DNA of 64,000 nt from CAWFXC01 sp963819735 (lineage in GTDB: Bacteria; Actinomycetota; Acidimicrobiia; IMCC26256; DASPTH01), in contig CAWFXC010000001.1 in assembly GCA_963819735.1 (NCBI GenBank), forward strand, positions 1,302,001 to 1,366,000, written 5' to 3'. The number at the start of each line of letters is the position of its first letter. The first letter of the stretch is position 1. Positions 43,147 to 50,928 of the stretch are shown here, piece after piece. A program made the position numbers and the translations under genes. The notes under the pieces are model-generated. The model was not told the DNA's origin and did no database searches. It was given only the letters and a program-made list of their open reading frames with translations.

Positions 43147-44676
43147 TCAGCCGACGGACTGACGCCGGATCTTTCCCGAATCGGTCTTGGGAAGGGAGTC
43201 GCGGATCTCGATGTGCTTCGGAATCATGTAGGCCTCGAGCCGCGCCCGGCAATGGCTGCGCACGAGCCGCTCGTCGAGCTGCCCCCGCCCGCTCGGCGAG
43301 ACGACGGCCTTGATCGCCATGCCGTCGATGTCGTCCTCCACGCCGACGACCGCCGCTTCCTCGATCTCGTCGAGCTCGTACAGGATCTGTTCGATCTCCT
43401 TGGGGCTGATCTTCTCGCCCTTGCACTTGAAGATGTCGTCGGACCGGCCGACGAAGTACAGGAATCCTTCATCGTCGGTGCGGAACTGGTCGCCGGTGTA
43501 GAGCACGATCTCGCCCTGGATCTCGCCGGGCCGCAACCACTGCGCGGTCACCTCCGGGTTGCCCCAGTACCCGCGCATCACGCTCGCGCCGCGCACGACG
43601 AGCTCGCCCGCACCGCCGGGCGGCACGCGCCGGCCGTCGGCGTCCACGAGATAGACCTCGGTGTTCGGCATGGCCTTGCCCACCGACCCGATCTTGTCGG
43701 CCAGGCGATCGGGGTCGAGGTAGGACACGCGCGTGCACTCGGTCAGCCCGTACATCGAGAAGATGCGGGCCTGCGGGAACAAGGTGCCCAGCCGCACGAT
43801 GTGCGCGGGCGGTAGCGCCGCCGCGGTGTTCGTGATGAACCGCACGTGCGACAGATCGAGGCCCTCGAGCGACTTCATCCCGAGCAGGGTCGAGAAGATG
43901 GTAGGGACGCCGGGGAACCCGGTCACGCGATGCTCGACGACGCGTTTCATCACGTCGGCGGGATACGCGAAGGAGCGCTCCAGCAGCACGGTGCACCCCA
44001 GCCGAACCGCCATGAAGATCTGGAACAGCCCGTAGTCGAACGACAGCGGGAGCAGGCAGGCGACGACGTCGTCCCCGGTCATGCCGAGGTAGGTGGAGAT
44101 CGACCACGCGTTGTGACACACGTTGCGGTGCGTCAGCATCACGCCCTTCGGTCGCCCGGTGGATCCCGACGTGTAGATGATGCCGGCGAGGTCGGCGTCG
44201 ATGAGGCCGGGGTCGGCCGGGCGGGCGTCACCCGACCCGGTCACGCGCTCGTAGCCGAGGCCGCGAGGCGTGCTCGCGGGGACGTCGCCGACCCAGACCG
44301 TCGTGTGCACCGTCGGCGATTCGGCGAGGGCGGCGACGACCTGGGTCTCGAGCCGCGCGCTCGCGATCACCGCGCTCGCGGCGCAGTCGTTGAGGATGAA
44401 CGCGAGCTTGTCGGCCTTGGTCGTGGGGTTCACCACCACGAACACGCCGCCGGCCATCAGGGCACCGAACAGCGACTCCACGAGGGTCGCCGAGTTCTCC
44501 ATCACGATGACCACGCGGTCACCGCGCGACAGACCACACCGTTGGAGGGTCGCAGCCAGGCGGGTGCTCCGGGCCGTGAGCTCGCGGAACGTGGTGACGT
44601 CTCCGCCGCTGATGAGCACGGCGTGCTCCGGCGTCCGCAGCTCCGTCTGCGTCAGCATCTCGTGGACGAGGAGCAT
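43147..44676 (-). CDS. AMP-dependent acyl-CoA/acyl-ACP ligase
   Basis: 509 residues of the adenylate-forming family: GIIYTSGSTGRPKGVMLTHR (A3 loop, near 163-182), MYGLTECTRVSYLD, TGDQFRTDDEGFLYFVGRSD and the C-terminal lysine in DSLPKTDSGKIRR. It activates a carboxylic acid as an acyl-adenylate. With a stand-alone carrier protein 20 bases upstream, it most likely loads that carrier. The pair resembles the exosortase-A-associated acyl-CoA ligase and ACP of Gram-negative exopolysaccharide loci. It cannot be NRPS: no condensation domain is present. Confidence 0.9.
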   Translation of the reverse strand: MLLVHEMLTQTELRTPEHAVLISGGDVTTFRELTARSTRLAATLQRCGLSRGDRVVIVMENSATLVESLFGALMAGGVFVVVNPTTKADKLAFILNDCAASAVIASARLETQVVAALAESPTVHTTVWVGDVPASTPRGLGYERVTGSGDARPADPGLIDADLAGIIYTSGSTGRPKGVMLTHRNVCHNAWSISTYLGMTGDDVVACLLPLSFDYGLFQIFMAVRLGCTVLLERSFAYPADVMKRVVEHRVTGFPGVPTIFSTLLGMKSLEGLDLSHVRFITNTAAALPPAHIVRLGTLFPQARIFSMYGLTECTRVSYLDPDRLADKIGSVGKAMPNTEVYLVDADGRRVPPGGAGELVVRGASVMRGYWGNPEVTAQWLRPGEIQGEIVLYTGDQFRTDDEGFLYFVGRSDDIFKCKGEKISPKEIEQILYELDEIEEAAVVGVEDDIDGMAIKAVVSPSGRGQLDERLVRSHCRARLEAYMIPKHIEIRDSLPKTDSGKIRRQSVG

Positions 44677-44696
44677 GGAACTGCCAGACGGTCGAT

Positions 44697-44969
44697 TCAG
44701 GAACGCGCGTGAGCGGATTGCTTGCCGGCCACGAAACGGGTGAGGCGGGCAACGGAGTCGAGGTTGTCGGCCACGAGGTCTTCGTCGTCGACCTCGATGC
44801 CGAACGTGGTCTCGAGGAAGGACACGATCTCCATCGCGCCGGTGGAGTCGATGATGCCCGACTCGAGGAGTGACGTGTCGTCGTCGAGCTCACCTTCGTC
44901 GAGCAGGAAGTCGTCGATGACGTACTGACGAATTGCCGACGTCAGCTCGCGTGGATCGTGCTCAACCAT
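44697..44969 (-). CDS. Stand-alone acyl carrier protein
   Basis: 90 residues, acidic. ESGIIDSTGAMEIVSFLE holds the phosphopantetheine serine in the DS motif (Ser42), and helix III with FGIEVDDEDLVADN follows. ATG 44969 (MVEHDPRELT) is preceded by GGAG; an earlier in-frame start at 45008 is less likely. It carries an acyl or aminoacyl group activated by the adjacent ligase, presumably for transfer to the glycan by a GNAT/FemAB-type protein in the locus. Confidence 0.87.
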   Translation of the reverse strand: MVEHDPRELTSAIRQYVIDDFLLDEGELDDDTSLLESGIIDSTGAMEIVSFLETTFGIEVDDEDLVADNLDSVARLTRFVAGKQSAHARS

Positions 44970-45050
44970 GGCGAGATGCTCCGCAAGTTGTGTACATACC
45001 CTGACCACCTGTCGTGCCGTTTCGACCCACGAAATCGTCCGAACGTCCTG

Positions 45051-46256
45051 CTACCGCTGATCCGGCGTCGGAAACGCGGGACTCGTGTCGAGCACGCGCG
45101 TACCGCCGTTCTTGATCACGTTGTTCGACGCGAGTTCGACGTGCCTTGAGTCCCGGACTTCGACCACCGGCATACCCCCGCCCGAAGGCAGCAGCACCTT
45201 GTTGTCGCTGATGGTGACGCCGTCGCAGCGGGCGAAGAAGAACGCCCCCCTGGTCTCCTCGTCGTTGACCTCGCCGGTGGTGCGCAACGTGTTGCCGGTG
45301 ATCGTGAACGGGCCCCGGTAGTCGGGCAGCACGCCGTACACCCAGATCAGCCCGCCGGTGGGTTGCTGCATCACGTTGTCGCGGACGGTGATGTTCCCGA
45401 GGTCGTCGCTCGAGCCCTTGCTCGCGATCCAGAAGTTCGTGGCCCGACCGGTGACGTTGTCGGCGATGGTGATCTGCTTCGCGCCCCCGCCGTCGCTGTT
45501 GGGTTCCAGATCGAACATCGAGCGGGCGACGTTCCGGATCACGTTGTGCTCAATCGTCACGTGATCGCCGGCGGTGACGGAGATGCCCTGGCGCCCGCTG
45601 CCGTCGAAGTGCGAGTGCTCGACGGTGATGTCGTGACTCCATTCGTGGGTGTCGACGTCGTCGCCCACGTAGACGAAGTCGCCGTAGAGCGCCGACGCCG
45701 CGACGTGGTCGAGGACCGCGCCGTCGACGCCCCGGAACGCGAAGGCGTGCTGGAACGCGCGGTCGGGTCGGTAGGCCGCGGCGGTGGCTCCGGCCTTCGC
45801 GTTGGCGCCCTTCACCGTGAGGTCGCGGATCGTGATGCCGCCACCGCCCAGGAACAGCAGGTGCACCCGGTCCCGGTCGCCGTCGGTACCGGCCTTCAGG
45901 GTGGCTCCGTTGCCCTCGAAGGTCAGGTCGTGACGCTTCTCGAAGAGGAGTGTCCCGTCGATCCGGTAGCACCCGTGGCCGGCGAACGAGAGCGTCGAAC
46001 CGTCGGGCACGCCGGCGATCCAGTCCGACAGGGCCTTGGTGACGTCGCGGGAACAGTCGGCGGCCACCGTCCCGGGCACAGTCTGGGTGGCCGCGGCCGC
46101 AGGATTCGCCCGGCCCGCCACCACGGTCAGGGCGAGCGCCAGGGCCAGGAACAGGCACGAGAACCGACTCACGTACTGGGACGGGGAGATCCCGCGGCAC
46201 CGCCCCCGTCCTCCCCGCACTGCACACCGCCCCGCTCTGCGACTGAAATTTTTCAC
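45051..46256 (-). CDS. Secreted right-handed beta-helix protein
   Basis: 401 residues from GTG 46256. An Arg-rich N-terminus leads into a signal peptide (FLALALALTVVAGRANPAAA, cleavage near 55). Then follow 8-10 parallel-beta-helix coils such as LTFEGNGATLKAG, ITIRDLTVKGAN, ITVEHSHFDGSGRQGISVTA and ITIADNVTGRATNFWIASKG. This fold is found in pectate lyases, alginate epimerases and glycan-binding proteins. No lyase-specific triad is evident from the motifs alone. Next to glycan genes it may cut, epimerise or bind the exported polymer; an outer-surface location is expected. Confidence 0.82.
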   Translation of the reverse strand: MKNFSRRAGRCAVRGGRGRCRGISPSQYVSRFSCLFLALALALTVVAGRANPAAAATQTVPGTVAADCSRDVTKALSDWIAGVPDGSTLSFAGHGCYRIDGTLLFEKRHDLTFEGNGATLKAGTDGDRDRVHLLFLGGGGITIRDLTVKGANAKAGATAAAYRPDRAFQHAFAFRGVDGAVLDHVAASALYGDFVYVGDDVDTHEWSHDITVEHSHFDGSGRQGISVTAGDHVTIEHNVIRNVARSMFDLEPNSDGGGAKQITIADNVTGRATNFWIASKGSSDDLGNITVRDNVMQQPTGGLIWVYGVLPDYRGPFTITGNTLRTTGEVNDEETRGAFFFARCDGVTISDNKVLLPSGGGMPVVEVRDSRHVELASNNVIKNGGTRVLDTSPAFPTPDQR

Positions 46257-46342
46257 ACTCTTCGTAACAGCCCGACCACTTTACGTCGATAGAACGCCGG
46301 GACCGGCGCAGCACGCGCCGGCGGAGCGTGGGAGCGCCGGTC

Positions 46343-46684
46343 GTGTCATCAGTCATTTCGCCCCGGGCAGTTTCGAAGGTCGAGCGGATCGCCCGGTCGT
46401 TGAACCACCTCGCCGTCGTCCTGTCGATCGCGTTCGTGGTGGCGGCCATCGCCGCCGTCGCCTACGTGCGGAGCGAGTTCACCGACAGCGCCCCCGCCTG
46501 GCGGTACGCGCTGGCGATCGCCGACGTGTCCGGCCTCCTGATCGCGGCGGTGGTCGCCCGGGTGGGCGCCGCGCTCGTCCAGACCCTGGGCCGGGTGCGG
46601 GCCAGCCTGATCGACGCCATCGTCGGCGACCGGCTCACCAGCGAAGAGATGGACCGCCAGTTCCCCGAGAGCCGGGTCGGGTAG
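46343..46684 (+). CDS. Small two-helix membrane protein, unknown
   Basis: 113 residues from GTG 46343, with GGGAG eight bases before (the in-frame GTG 46328 would overlap that site). Two membrane helices (HLAVVLSIAFVVAAIAAVAY and YALAIADVSGLLIAAVVA) are followed by an amphipathic, charged C-terminus ending in EEMDRQFPESRVG. No family recognised. It lies divergent from the beta-helix gene and converges with a GNAT gene 3 bases away. Confidence 0.6.
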   Translation: MSSVISPRAVSKVERIARSLNHLAVVLSIAFVVAAIAAVAYVRSEFTDSAPAWRYALAIADVSGLLIAAVVARVGAALVQTLGRVRASLIDAIVGDRLTSEEMDRQFPESRVG

Positions 46685-46687
46685 CCG

Positions 46688-47680
46688 TCAGAACAGCTCG
46701 ACGTCGCCCATGCACAGGCCCCAGGCGGCCAGGGCGGGCGCGGGCGAGTCGTCGAGCGGCCGGCAGGCGAGCACGGGACCGACCCTCGGCAGGCGGACGA
46801 ACGGGCCCAGCGTCAGTGGACGCGGATCGACCCGGATCAGGTAGTCGGCCGCGGCCGCCGTCCGCACCCGGTCGATGAGGTGGCGGGTGACGCGCGGATC
46901 GGCCTCCGGGACGATCACGTCGCACAGGACGCCCTCGACCGCCTTGCCCCGCTGCCGGCGCCGGAACACCGCCAGCCCCGACTCCGGCGTGGGCCCCCGC
47001 AACAACACCCGGTAACCGAGCGGCTCGTAGCCGTAGCGCCACGCCAGCAGCTCGGGGGTGCGCCGGGTCGCGATGGCGGCCGGGTCGGGTTGCGAGTCGA
47101 GCAGGGCCTGCACCGCGGTCCGATCGGCGAACACGTCGGCCGGGTCGTCGCCGAGCACCGTCGGGAGCGGCCACCGACCGGCCGGGCGCCGGGCTGTCGC
47201 CACCACCACCGGAAAGCGGCCACTGGTGGGCATCACCGCCACCGCCAGGCGACCGACCTCGGTCCAGCCCATCTTGAGGTAGCCGGGCAGGCTCTTGCCG
47301 TTGGGCGTGTTGAAGATCATCTCGACGCGATCGGCGGGCAATTGTTCGATCGCCTCGAGCGTGAGCCGGGTGAAGATCCCGCGTCCCTGGTAGTCGGGAT
47401 CGGTGGCGGTGTCGACGGCCCGCGCCGCCACGATCCGTCGCCCGTCGGGGCCGACGAACTCCCAGCGGAGGAACGTCCGGAAGCCGGCGATGCGATCACC
47501 GTCGAGCGCGACCCACATCGGTGACATCCCGAACGGGTTCTGGAGGTGCTTCCACTCGAGGAACTGCGCGTCGTCGTCGGTCCAGCCGAGCGACCGGCGG
47601 GCCAGCTCGAGGATGTCCGGGAGATCGGCCGAATCGGCACGCCGGATGGTGAGGTCGTCTCTCATGCGCGAGTCGCTCAT
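46688..47680 (-). CDS. GNAT-family acetyltransferase (glycan-locus type)
   Basis: 330 residues from ATG 47680 (MSDSRMRDDLTIRRADSADL). GNAT core: ILELARRSLGWTDDDAQFLE, WKHLQNPFGMSPMWVALDGD and the acetyl-CoA loop TDPDYQGRGIFTRLTLEAIE, then LPGYLKMGWTEVGR. The C-terminal half is a second, weaker GNAT repeat. The WKxxxNPFG motif is shared with the GNAT protein at 39186, so both may acylate the same kind of substrate. Likely an O- or N-acyltransferase decorating the glycan. ATG 47665 is an alternative start. Confidence 0.8.
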   Translation of the reverse strand: MSDSRMRDDLTIRRADSADLPDILELARRSLGWTDDDAQFLEWKHLQNPFGMSPMWVALDGDRIAGFRTFLRWEFVGPDGRRIVAARAVDTATDPDYQGRGIFTRLTLEAIEQLPADRVEMIFNTPNGKSLPGYLKMGWTEVGRLAVAVMPTSGRFPVVVATARRPAGRWPLPTVLGDDPADVFADRTAVQALLDSQPDPAAIATRRTPELLAWRYGYEPLGYRVLLRGPTPESGLAVFRRRQRGKAVEGVLCDVIVPEADPRVTRHLIDRVRTAAAADYLIRVDPRPLTLGPFVRLPRVGPVLACRPLDDSPAPALAAWGLCMGDVELF

Positions 47681-47796
47681 ACGCGGTTCGCTGAACCAGG
47701 GGGCTCGGCCATCACGGCCAGCGTACCGACGCGCACCGGGGTCCGAGCCCAGGCGTGGCTCAACCGGCGACCGCGAACGGCCGTTGGTACTGGGGC

Positions 47797-48606
47797 ATGA
47801 GCACGACGCGCACCGCACTGAAGTTCACGTCGGCCGCGGTCGACACCGTGCGCCGCCCGCCGCCCGGCCTCGTCGTGCTGATATACCACCGGGTCGGTCG
47901 CCGCACGCCGATCGAGGTCGATCTCCCGTTGGCTGCGTTCGCCGAGCAGATGGCCTTCCTCGCCGCCACCACGACGGTGGTGACCCTGTCCGACGGCCTG
48001 GCCCGCCTCGCCGACCCCGCGGCACCGCGCGTCCCGCTCGTGGCGGTCACGTTCGACGACGGCACCGCTGACTTCGCCGACTTCGCCCTGCCGGTCATCG
48101 TCGAGCACGCAGTGCCGGTGACGCTCTACGTCGCCACCGACTTCGTCGACCGGAGTCTCTCGTTCCCGAACGACGGCCGGCCGATCTCGTGGGCCGCGCT
48201 GCACGACGCCGCCGCGACCGGTCTCGTCGCGGTCGAGTCCCACACCCACACCCACGCGTTGCTCGACCGACTCCCCGACTCCGAGATCGGCGCCGAGCTC
48301 GACCGCTCGATCGACCTCATCGCCGAGCACGTCGGCGTCCGCCCGCGACACTTCGCGTACCCGAAGGCGGTGATGGGTTCGGACGCCGCCGACCGCGCCG
48401 TGCGCGAGCGATTCGCGTCGGCCGCGATCGCAGGGACGCGAGTGAACCGCTACGGCGCGACCGACCCCTATCGCCTGGCGCGCTCGCCGGTGCAGGTGAG
48501 CGACGGCGACCGCTGGTTCCGGCACAAGGTGGCGGGCGGCCTCGGCTTCGAGGACACACTGCGCCGGGCGCTGAACCGTCGGCGGTACGCCGGCGCCAGC
48601 ACCTGA
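47797..48606 (+). CDS. Polysaccharide deacetylase (NodB domain)
   Basis: 269 residues. LVAVTFDDGTADFADFALPV carries the metal/base Asp pair (Asp87, Asp88). VAVESHTHTHALLDRL carries the His ligands (His149, His153), and RHFAYPKAVMG is the third NodB motif. No signal peptide, so it should act on cytoplasmic, lipid-linked sugar. It removes N- or O-acetyl groups. Together with the two PIG-L genes it gives three deacetylases in one locus. GGGG precedes the ATG at 47797. It converges with a GT11 gene. Confidence 0.9.
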   Translation: MSTTRTALKFTSAAVDTVRRPPPGLVVLIYHRVGRRTPIEVDLPLAAFAEQMAFLAATTTVVTLSDGLARLADPAAPRVPLVAVTFDDGTADFADFALPVIVEHAVPVTLYVATDFVDRSLSFPNDGRPISWAALHDAAATGLVAVESHTHTHALLDRLPDSEIGAELDRSIDLIAEHVGVRPRHFAYPKAVMGSDAADRAVRERFASAAIAGTRVNRYGATDPYRLARSPVQVSDGDRWFRHKVAGGLGFEDTLRRALNRRRYAGAST

Positions 48607-48655
48607 TCCCTCAGAAGGCCAGCGTCCCGAAGGCCGGCGTCCGGAAGACCCGCGC

Positions 48656-49603
48656 TCAGAAGACGGTCGAGCCCGTCCGCAGGGTCAGCCACCGCTCGGG
48701 GACCCGGTCGCCCTCTTCGCCGTACTCGCGGGGCGACACCACGACGCGATCGCCGCGCGGGTGCATGCGGTCGCCCAACCAGGCGCCCCACCACGCGAAC
48801 GAGGAGTTGGAGATGATGCAGTGGTCGCACGCGGCCATCAGCGCGAGCTGGGAGATCGGGTCGCGGCCGACGTCGAGCGCATTGAGCGTGCGCCCGAGCC
48901 GCGCGTAGCGGTCGATCGCGAGCTCGATGAACGCCGAGTCGTCGCCGAAGAAGACCAGCGTCGAGTCGGGGAACTTGGCCAGCAGCAGCTCGATCGCCTC
49001 GTCGTAGTACGAGAGCGGCAGCGTCCAGTCGAGGCTGTTGTAGTCGCCCCGCCGGAACGACACCGCGATCGACGACCCGATCCCTTCGGGGAGCGCGGGA
49101 CGCGGGGTCGGCCACCGGAGCGACGCCACGAGGTCGTCGGCGTACTGCTCGAAGTACTTCTCGCTCTGGAGGTGGCCGCGGATGCGCACCGGCAGATCGA
49201 GATCGAAGAGGTCGGGTTGGTAGACGCTGGCCGGCAGCCACCGTTCGACGCTCGACGGACCGCGGCCGACGACGCGGCGCAGGAGGTCGACGGCCCGGCT
49301 GGTGAGGGCCTGCCACGCGGGCGGGAACGGCATCTTCCAGGGGAAGAGCCCGACCGAGAGCTTCTCCAACGTGTTCACTTCCCGATAGCCCGGCCCGAGC
49401 AGATCGGACAGCAACAGGTGACCGTCGGCGACGGTGCCGTTGACGAATTTCAGGTCGACGCCCCGCCGGCGGGCGACGGCGTAACACGACGCGTACTCGA
49501 ACAGCTGGCTGCCGAGGCGCCCGTGCATCTCGGCGACGACGTACTGGGAACGGGCGCCCACGTCAGCGACCGGTCTCGTTCCGGACACGGTTCGAAATCT
49601 CAC
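48656..49603 (-). CDS. GT11 family transferase (alpha-1,2-fucosyltransferase-like)
   Basis: 315 residues from GTG 49603. EMHGRLGSQLFEYASCYAVA, AVSFRRGDYNSLDWTLPLSY and IISNSSFAWWGAWLGDRM are the same family motifs as in the GT11 at 34293, with about half the residues alike by eye. GDP-deoxyhexose transfer is expected. The start codon is the end of an 11-base motif also found at the dehydratase gene start. It is 141 bases downstream of the aminotransferase gene on the same strand. Confidence 0.87.
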   Translation of the reverse strand: MRFRTVSGTRPVADVGARSQYVVAEMHGRLGSQLFEYASCYAVARRRGVDLKFVNGTVADGHLLLSDLLGPGYREVNTLEKLSVGLFPWKMPFPPAWQALTSRAVDLLRRVVGRGPSSVERWLPASVYQPDLFDLDLPVRIRGHLQSEKYFEQYADDLVASLRWPTPRPALPEGIGSSIAVSFRRGDYNSLDWTLPLSYYDEAIELLLAKFPDSTLVFFGDDSAFIELAIDRYARLGRTLNALDVGRDPISQLALMAACDHCIISNSSFAWWGAWLGDRMHPRGDRVVVSPREYGEEGDRVPERWLTLRTGSTVF

Positions 49604-49611
49604 GTTCCGTG
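49601..49611 (-). promoter_or_regulatory. CACGGAACGTG motif at the GT11 start codon
   Basis: On the minus strand CACGGAACGTG ends with the GTG start codon of the GT11 gene. The same 11 bases end with GTG 9462 of the dehydratase gene (9454-9464). It is a dyad (CACG-GAA-CGTG) and may be an operator or an initiation signal; two copies could be chance. Confidence 0.3.
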
Positions 49612-49744
49612 ATCACGAGTCGTGCAGAGGAGCTCACCAGACCGCCAGTTTCCGGGGAACCAGATGCGGAAAGGTTAGCCGGTCCGCGACCAGCGACCAC
49701 TCTCCGCTACAACGTCTCCGCGCAACCTCACCGAGGGGTGAGCC

Positions 49745-50872
49745 CTACGACTCCGCGGCCTCGAGCACCCCGGCCACGACCCGGTCGACGTCGGCGTCGG
49801 TCATGGCCGAGCCGCTCGGGAGGCACAGGCCGGTCCGGAAGATCGCCTCGGCCACCGCGCCACCGCGCACGGGAGCGCCGGCGAAGAGCGGCTGGAGGTG
49901 CATCGGCTTCCACGCCGGGCGGGCCTCGATGTCGAGCGATTCGAGGTGCTCGCGCACCGTGGTGGGCGACGCGCCGAACCGCGCCTCGTCGAGGGTGATC
50001 ACCGTCAGCCAGTTGGTGGGCTCGCCCTCGGGCGAATCGGGCATGAACCCGACCCCGGGGCGCTCGGCCAGCGCGTCCCGGTACCGCTGCTTGATCGCCC
50101 GGCGGCGGGCGATCTTGCCCGGCAGTCCCTGCAACTGCCCCCGTCCGACCGCGGCGAGGAGATTGCTCATCCGGTGGTTGAAGCCCATCTCCCGGTGCTC
50201 GTAGTGCGGCGCCGGCTCGCGCGCCTGCGTCGCGAGGTGACGGGCCCGTTCGACGAGCACGGGATCGTCGGCCACGAGCATGCCGCCGCCACTCGTGGTC
50301 ATGATCTTGTTGCCGTTGAACGAGAACACCCCGAGCGCGCCGAAGCCGCCGGCGGCCCGCCCGTGGTACGTGGCTCCCAATGCCTCGGCCGCGTCCTCGA
50401 TCACCGGCACGCCGTACCTCGCGCACGACTCGAGGATCGGGTCCCAGTCGGCGCACTGCCCGTAGAGATCGACGCCCACGATCGCGGCCGGCAGGCGGCC
50501 GTCGCGCGCCCGCTCGGCCAGCTCCTCGGCGAGGAGCGCGGGGTCGAGGTTCCAGGTGGCCGTCTCGCTGTCGAGGAACACCGGCCGCGCCCCGACGTAC
50601 ATGACCGCGCTGGCGGTGGCGACGAACGTGAGCGTCGGGACGAGCACGTCGTCGCCCGGGCCCACGCCCAGCAGGAGCAACGCGAGTTGGAGCCCCGCGG
50701 TGCCGCTCGACAACGCCGCCGCGTGTTCCACCCCGACGAACGTCGCGAACTCTCGCTCGAACGCGTCGACGTGCGGTCCGAGTGGCGCGATCCAGTTGGA
50801 GTCGAACGCGTCGAGCAACAGCGCGCGCTCTGCTGCACCGACGTCGGGGGGCGACAAGAAGAGCCGGGTCAC
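49745..50872 (-). CDS. DegT/DnrJ/EryC1-family sugar aminotransferase (PglE-like)
   Basis: 375 residues from GTG 50872. The PLP site is complete: ALSSGTAGLQLALLLLGVGP, IVGVDLYGQCADWDPI, IEDAAEALGATYHG and the Schiff-base lysine in FSFNGNKIMTTSGGG (Lys189). It transfers an amino group from glutamate to a 4-keto-6-deoxy sugar nucleotide. It is divergent from the epimerase/PglC/PglD-like operon, across 56 bases with back-to-back leaderless promoters. With the PglF-like dehydratase it would yield a UDP-4-amino-sugar, the substrate for PglD. Confidence 0.9.
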   Translation of the reverse strand: MTRLFLSPPDVGAAERALLLDAFDSNWIAPLGPHVDAFEREFATFVGVEHAAALSSGTAGLQLALLLLGVGPGDDVLVPTLTFVATASAVMYVGARPVFLDSETATWNLDPALLAEELAERARDGRLPAAIVGVDLYGQCADWDPILESCARYGVPVIEDAAEALGATYHGRAAGGFGALGVFSFNGNKIMTTSGGGMLVADDPVLVERARHLATQAREPAPHYEHREMGFNHRMSNLLAAVGRGQLQGLPGKIARRRAIKQRYRDALAERPGVGFMPDSPEGEPTNWLTVITLDEARFGASPTTVREHLESLDIEARPAWKPMHLQPLFAGAPVRGGAVAEAIFRTGLCLPSGSAMTDADVDRVVAGVLEAAES

Positions 50873-50878
50873 CGGTGC

Positions 50879-50884
50879 ACGCTA
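50879..50884 (-). promoter_or_regulatory. -10 box, leaderless (aminotransferase gene)
   Basis: TAGCGT on the minus strand lies 6 bases before GTG 50872; no Shine-Dalgarno sequence. It is back to back with the box at 50915-50920. Confidence 0.5.
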
Positions 50885-50914
50885 CCAACGGTCGAGCACG
50901 CGACGTGACGCTTG

Positions 50915-50920
50915 TAGCCT
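50915..50920 (+). promoter_or_regulatory. -10 box, leaderless (epimerase operon)
   Basis: TAGCCT lies 8 bases before ATG 50929; no Shine-Dalgarno sequence. It drives the epimerase-PglC-PglD operon. Confidence 0.5.
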
Positions 50921-50928
50921 GGTTCGTC

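Noticed and set aside
43147..44969. Acyl ligase plus carrier protein as a nonribosomal peptide or polyketide system
   Set aside because: No condensation, ketosynthase or thioesterase domain is nearby; the pair fits glycan acylation better.
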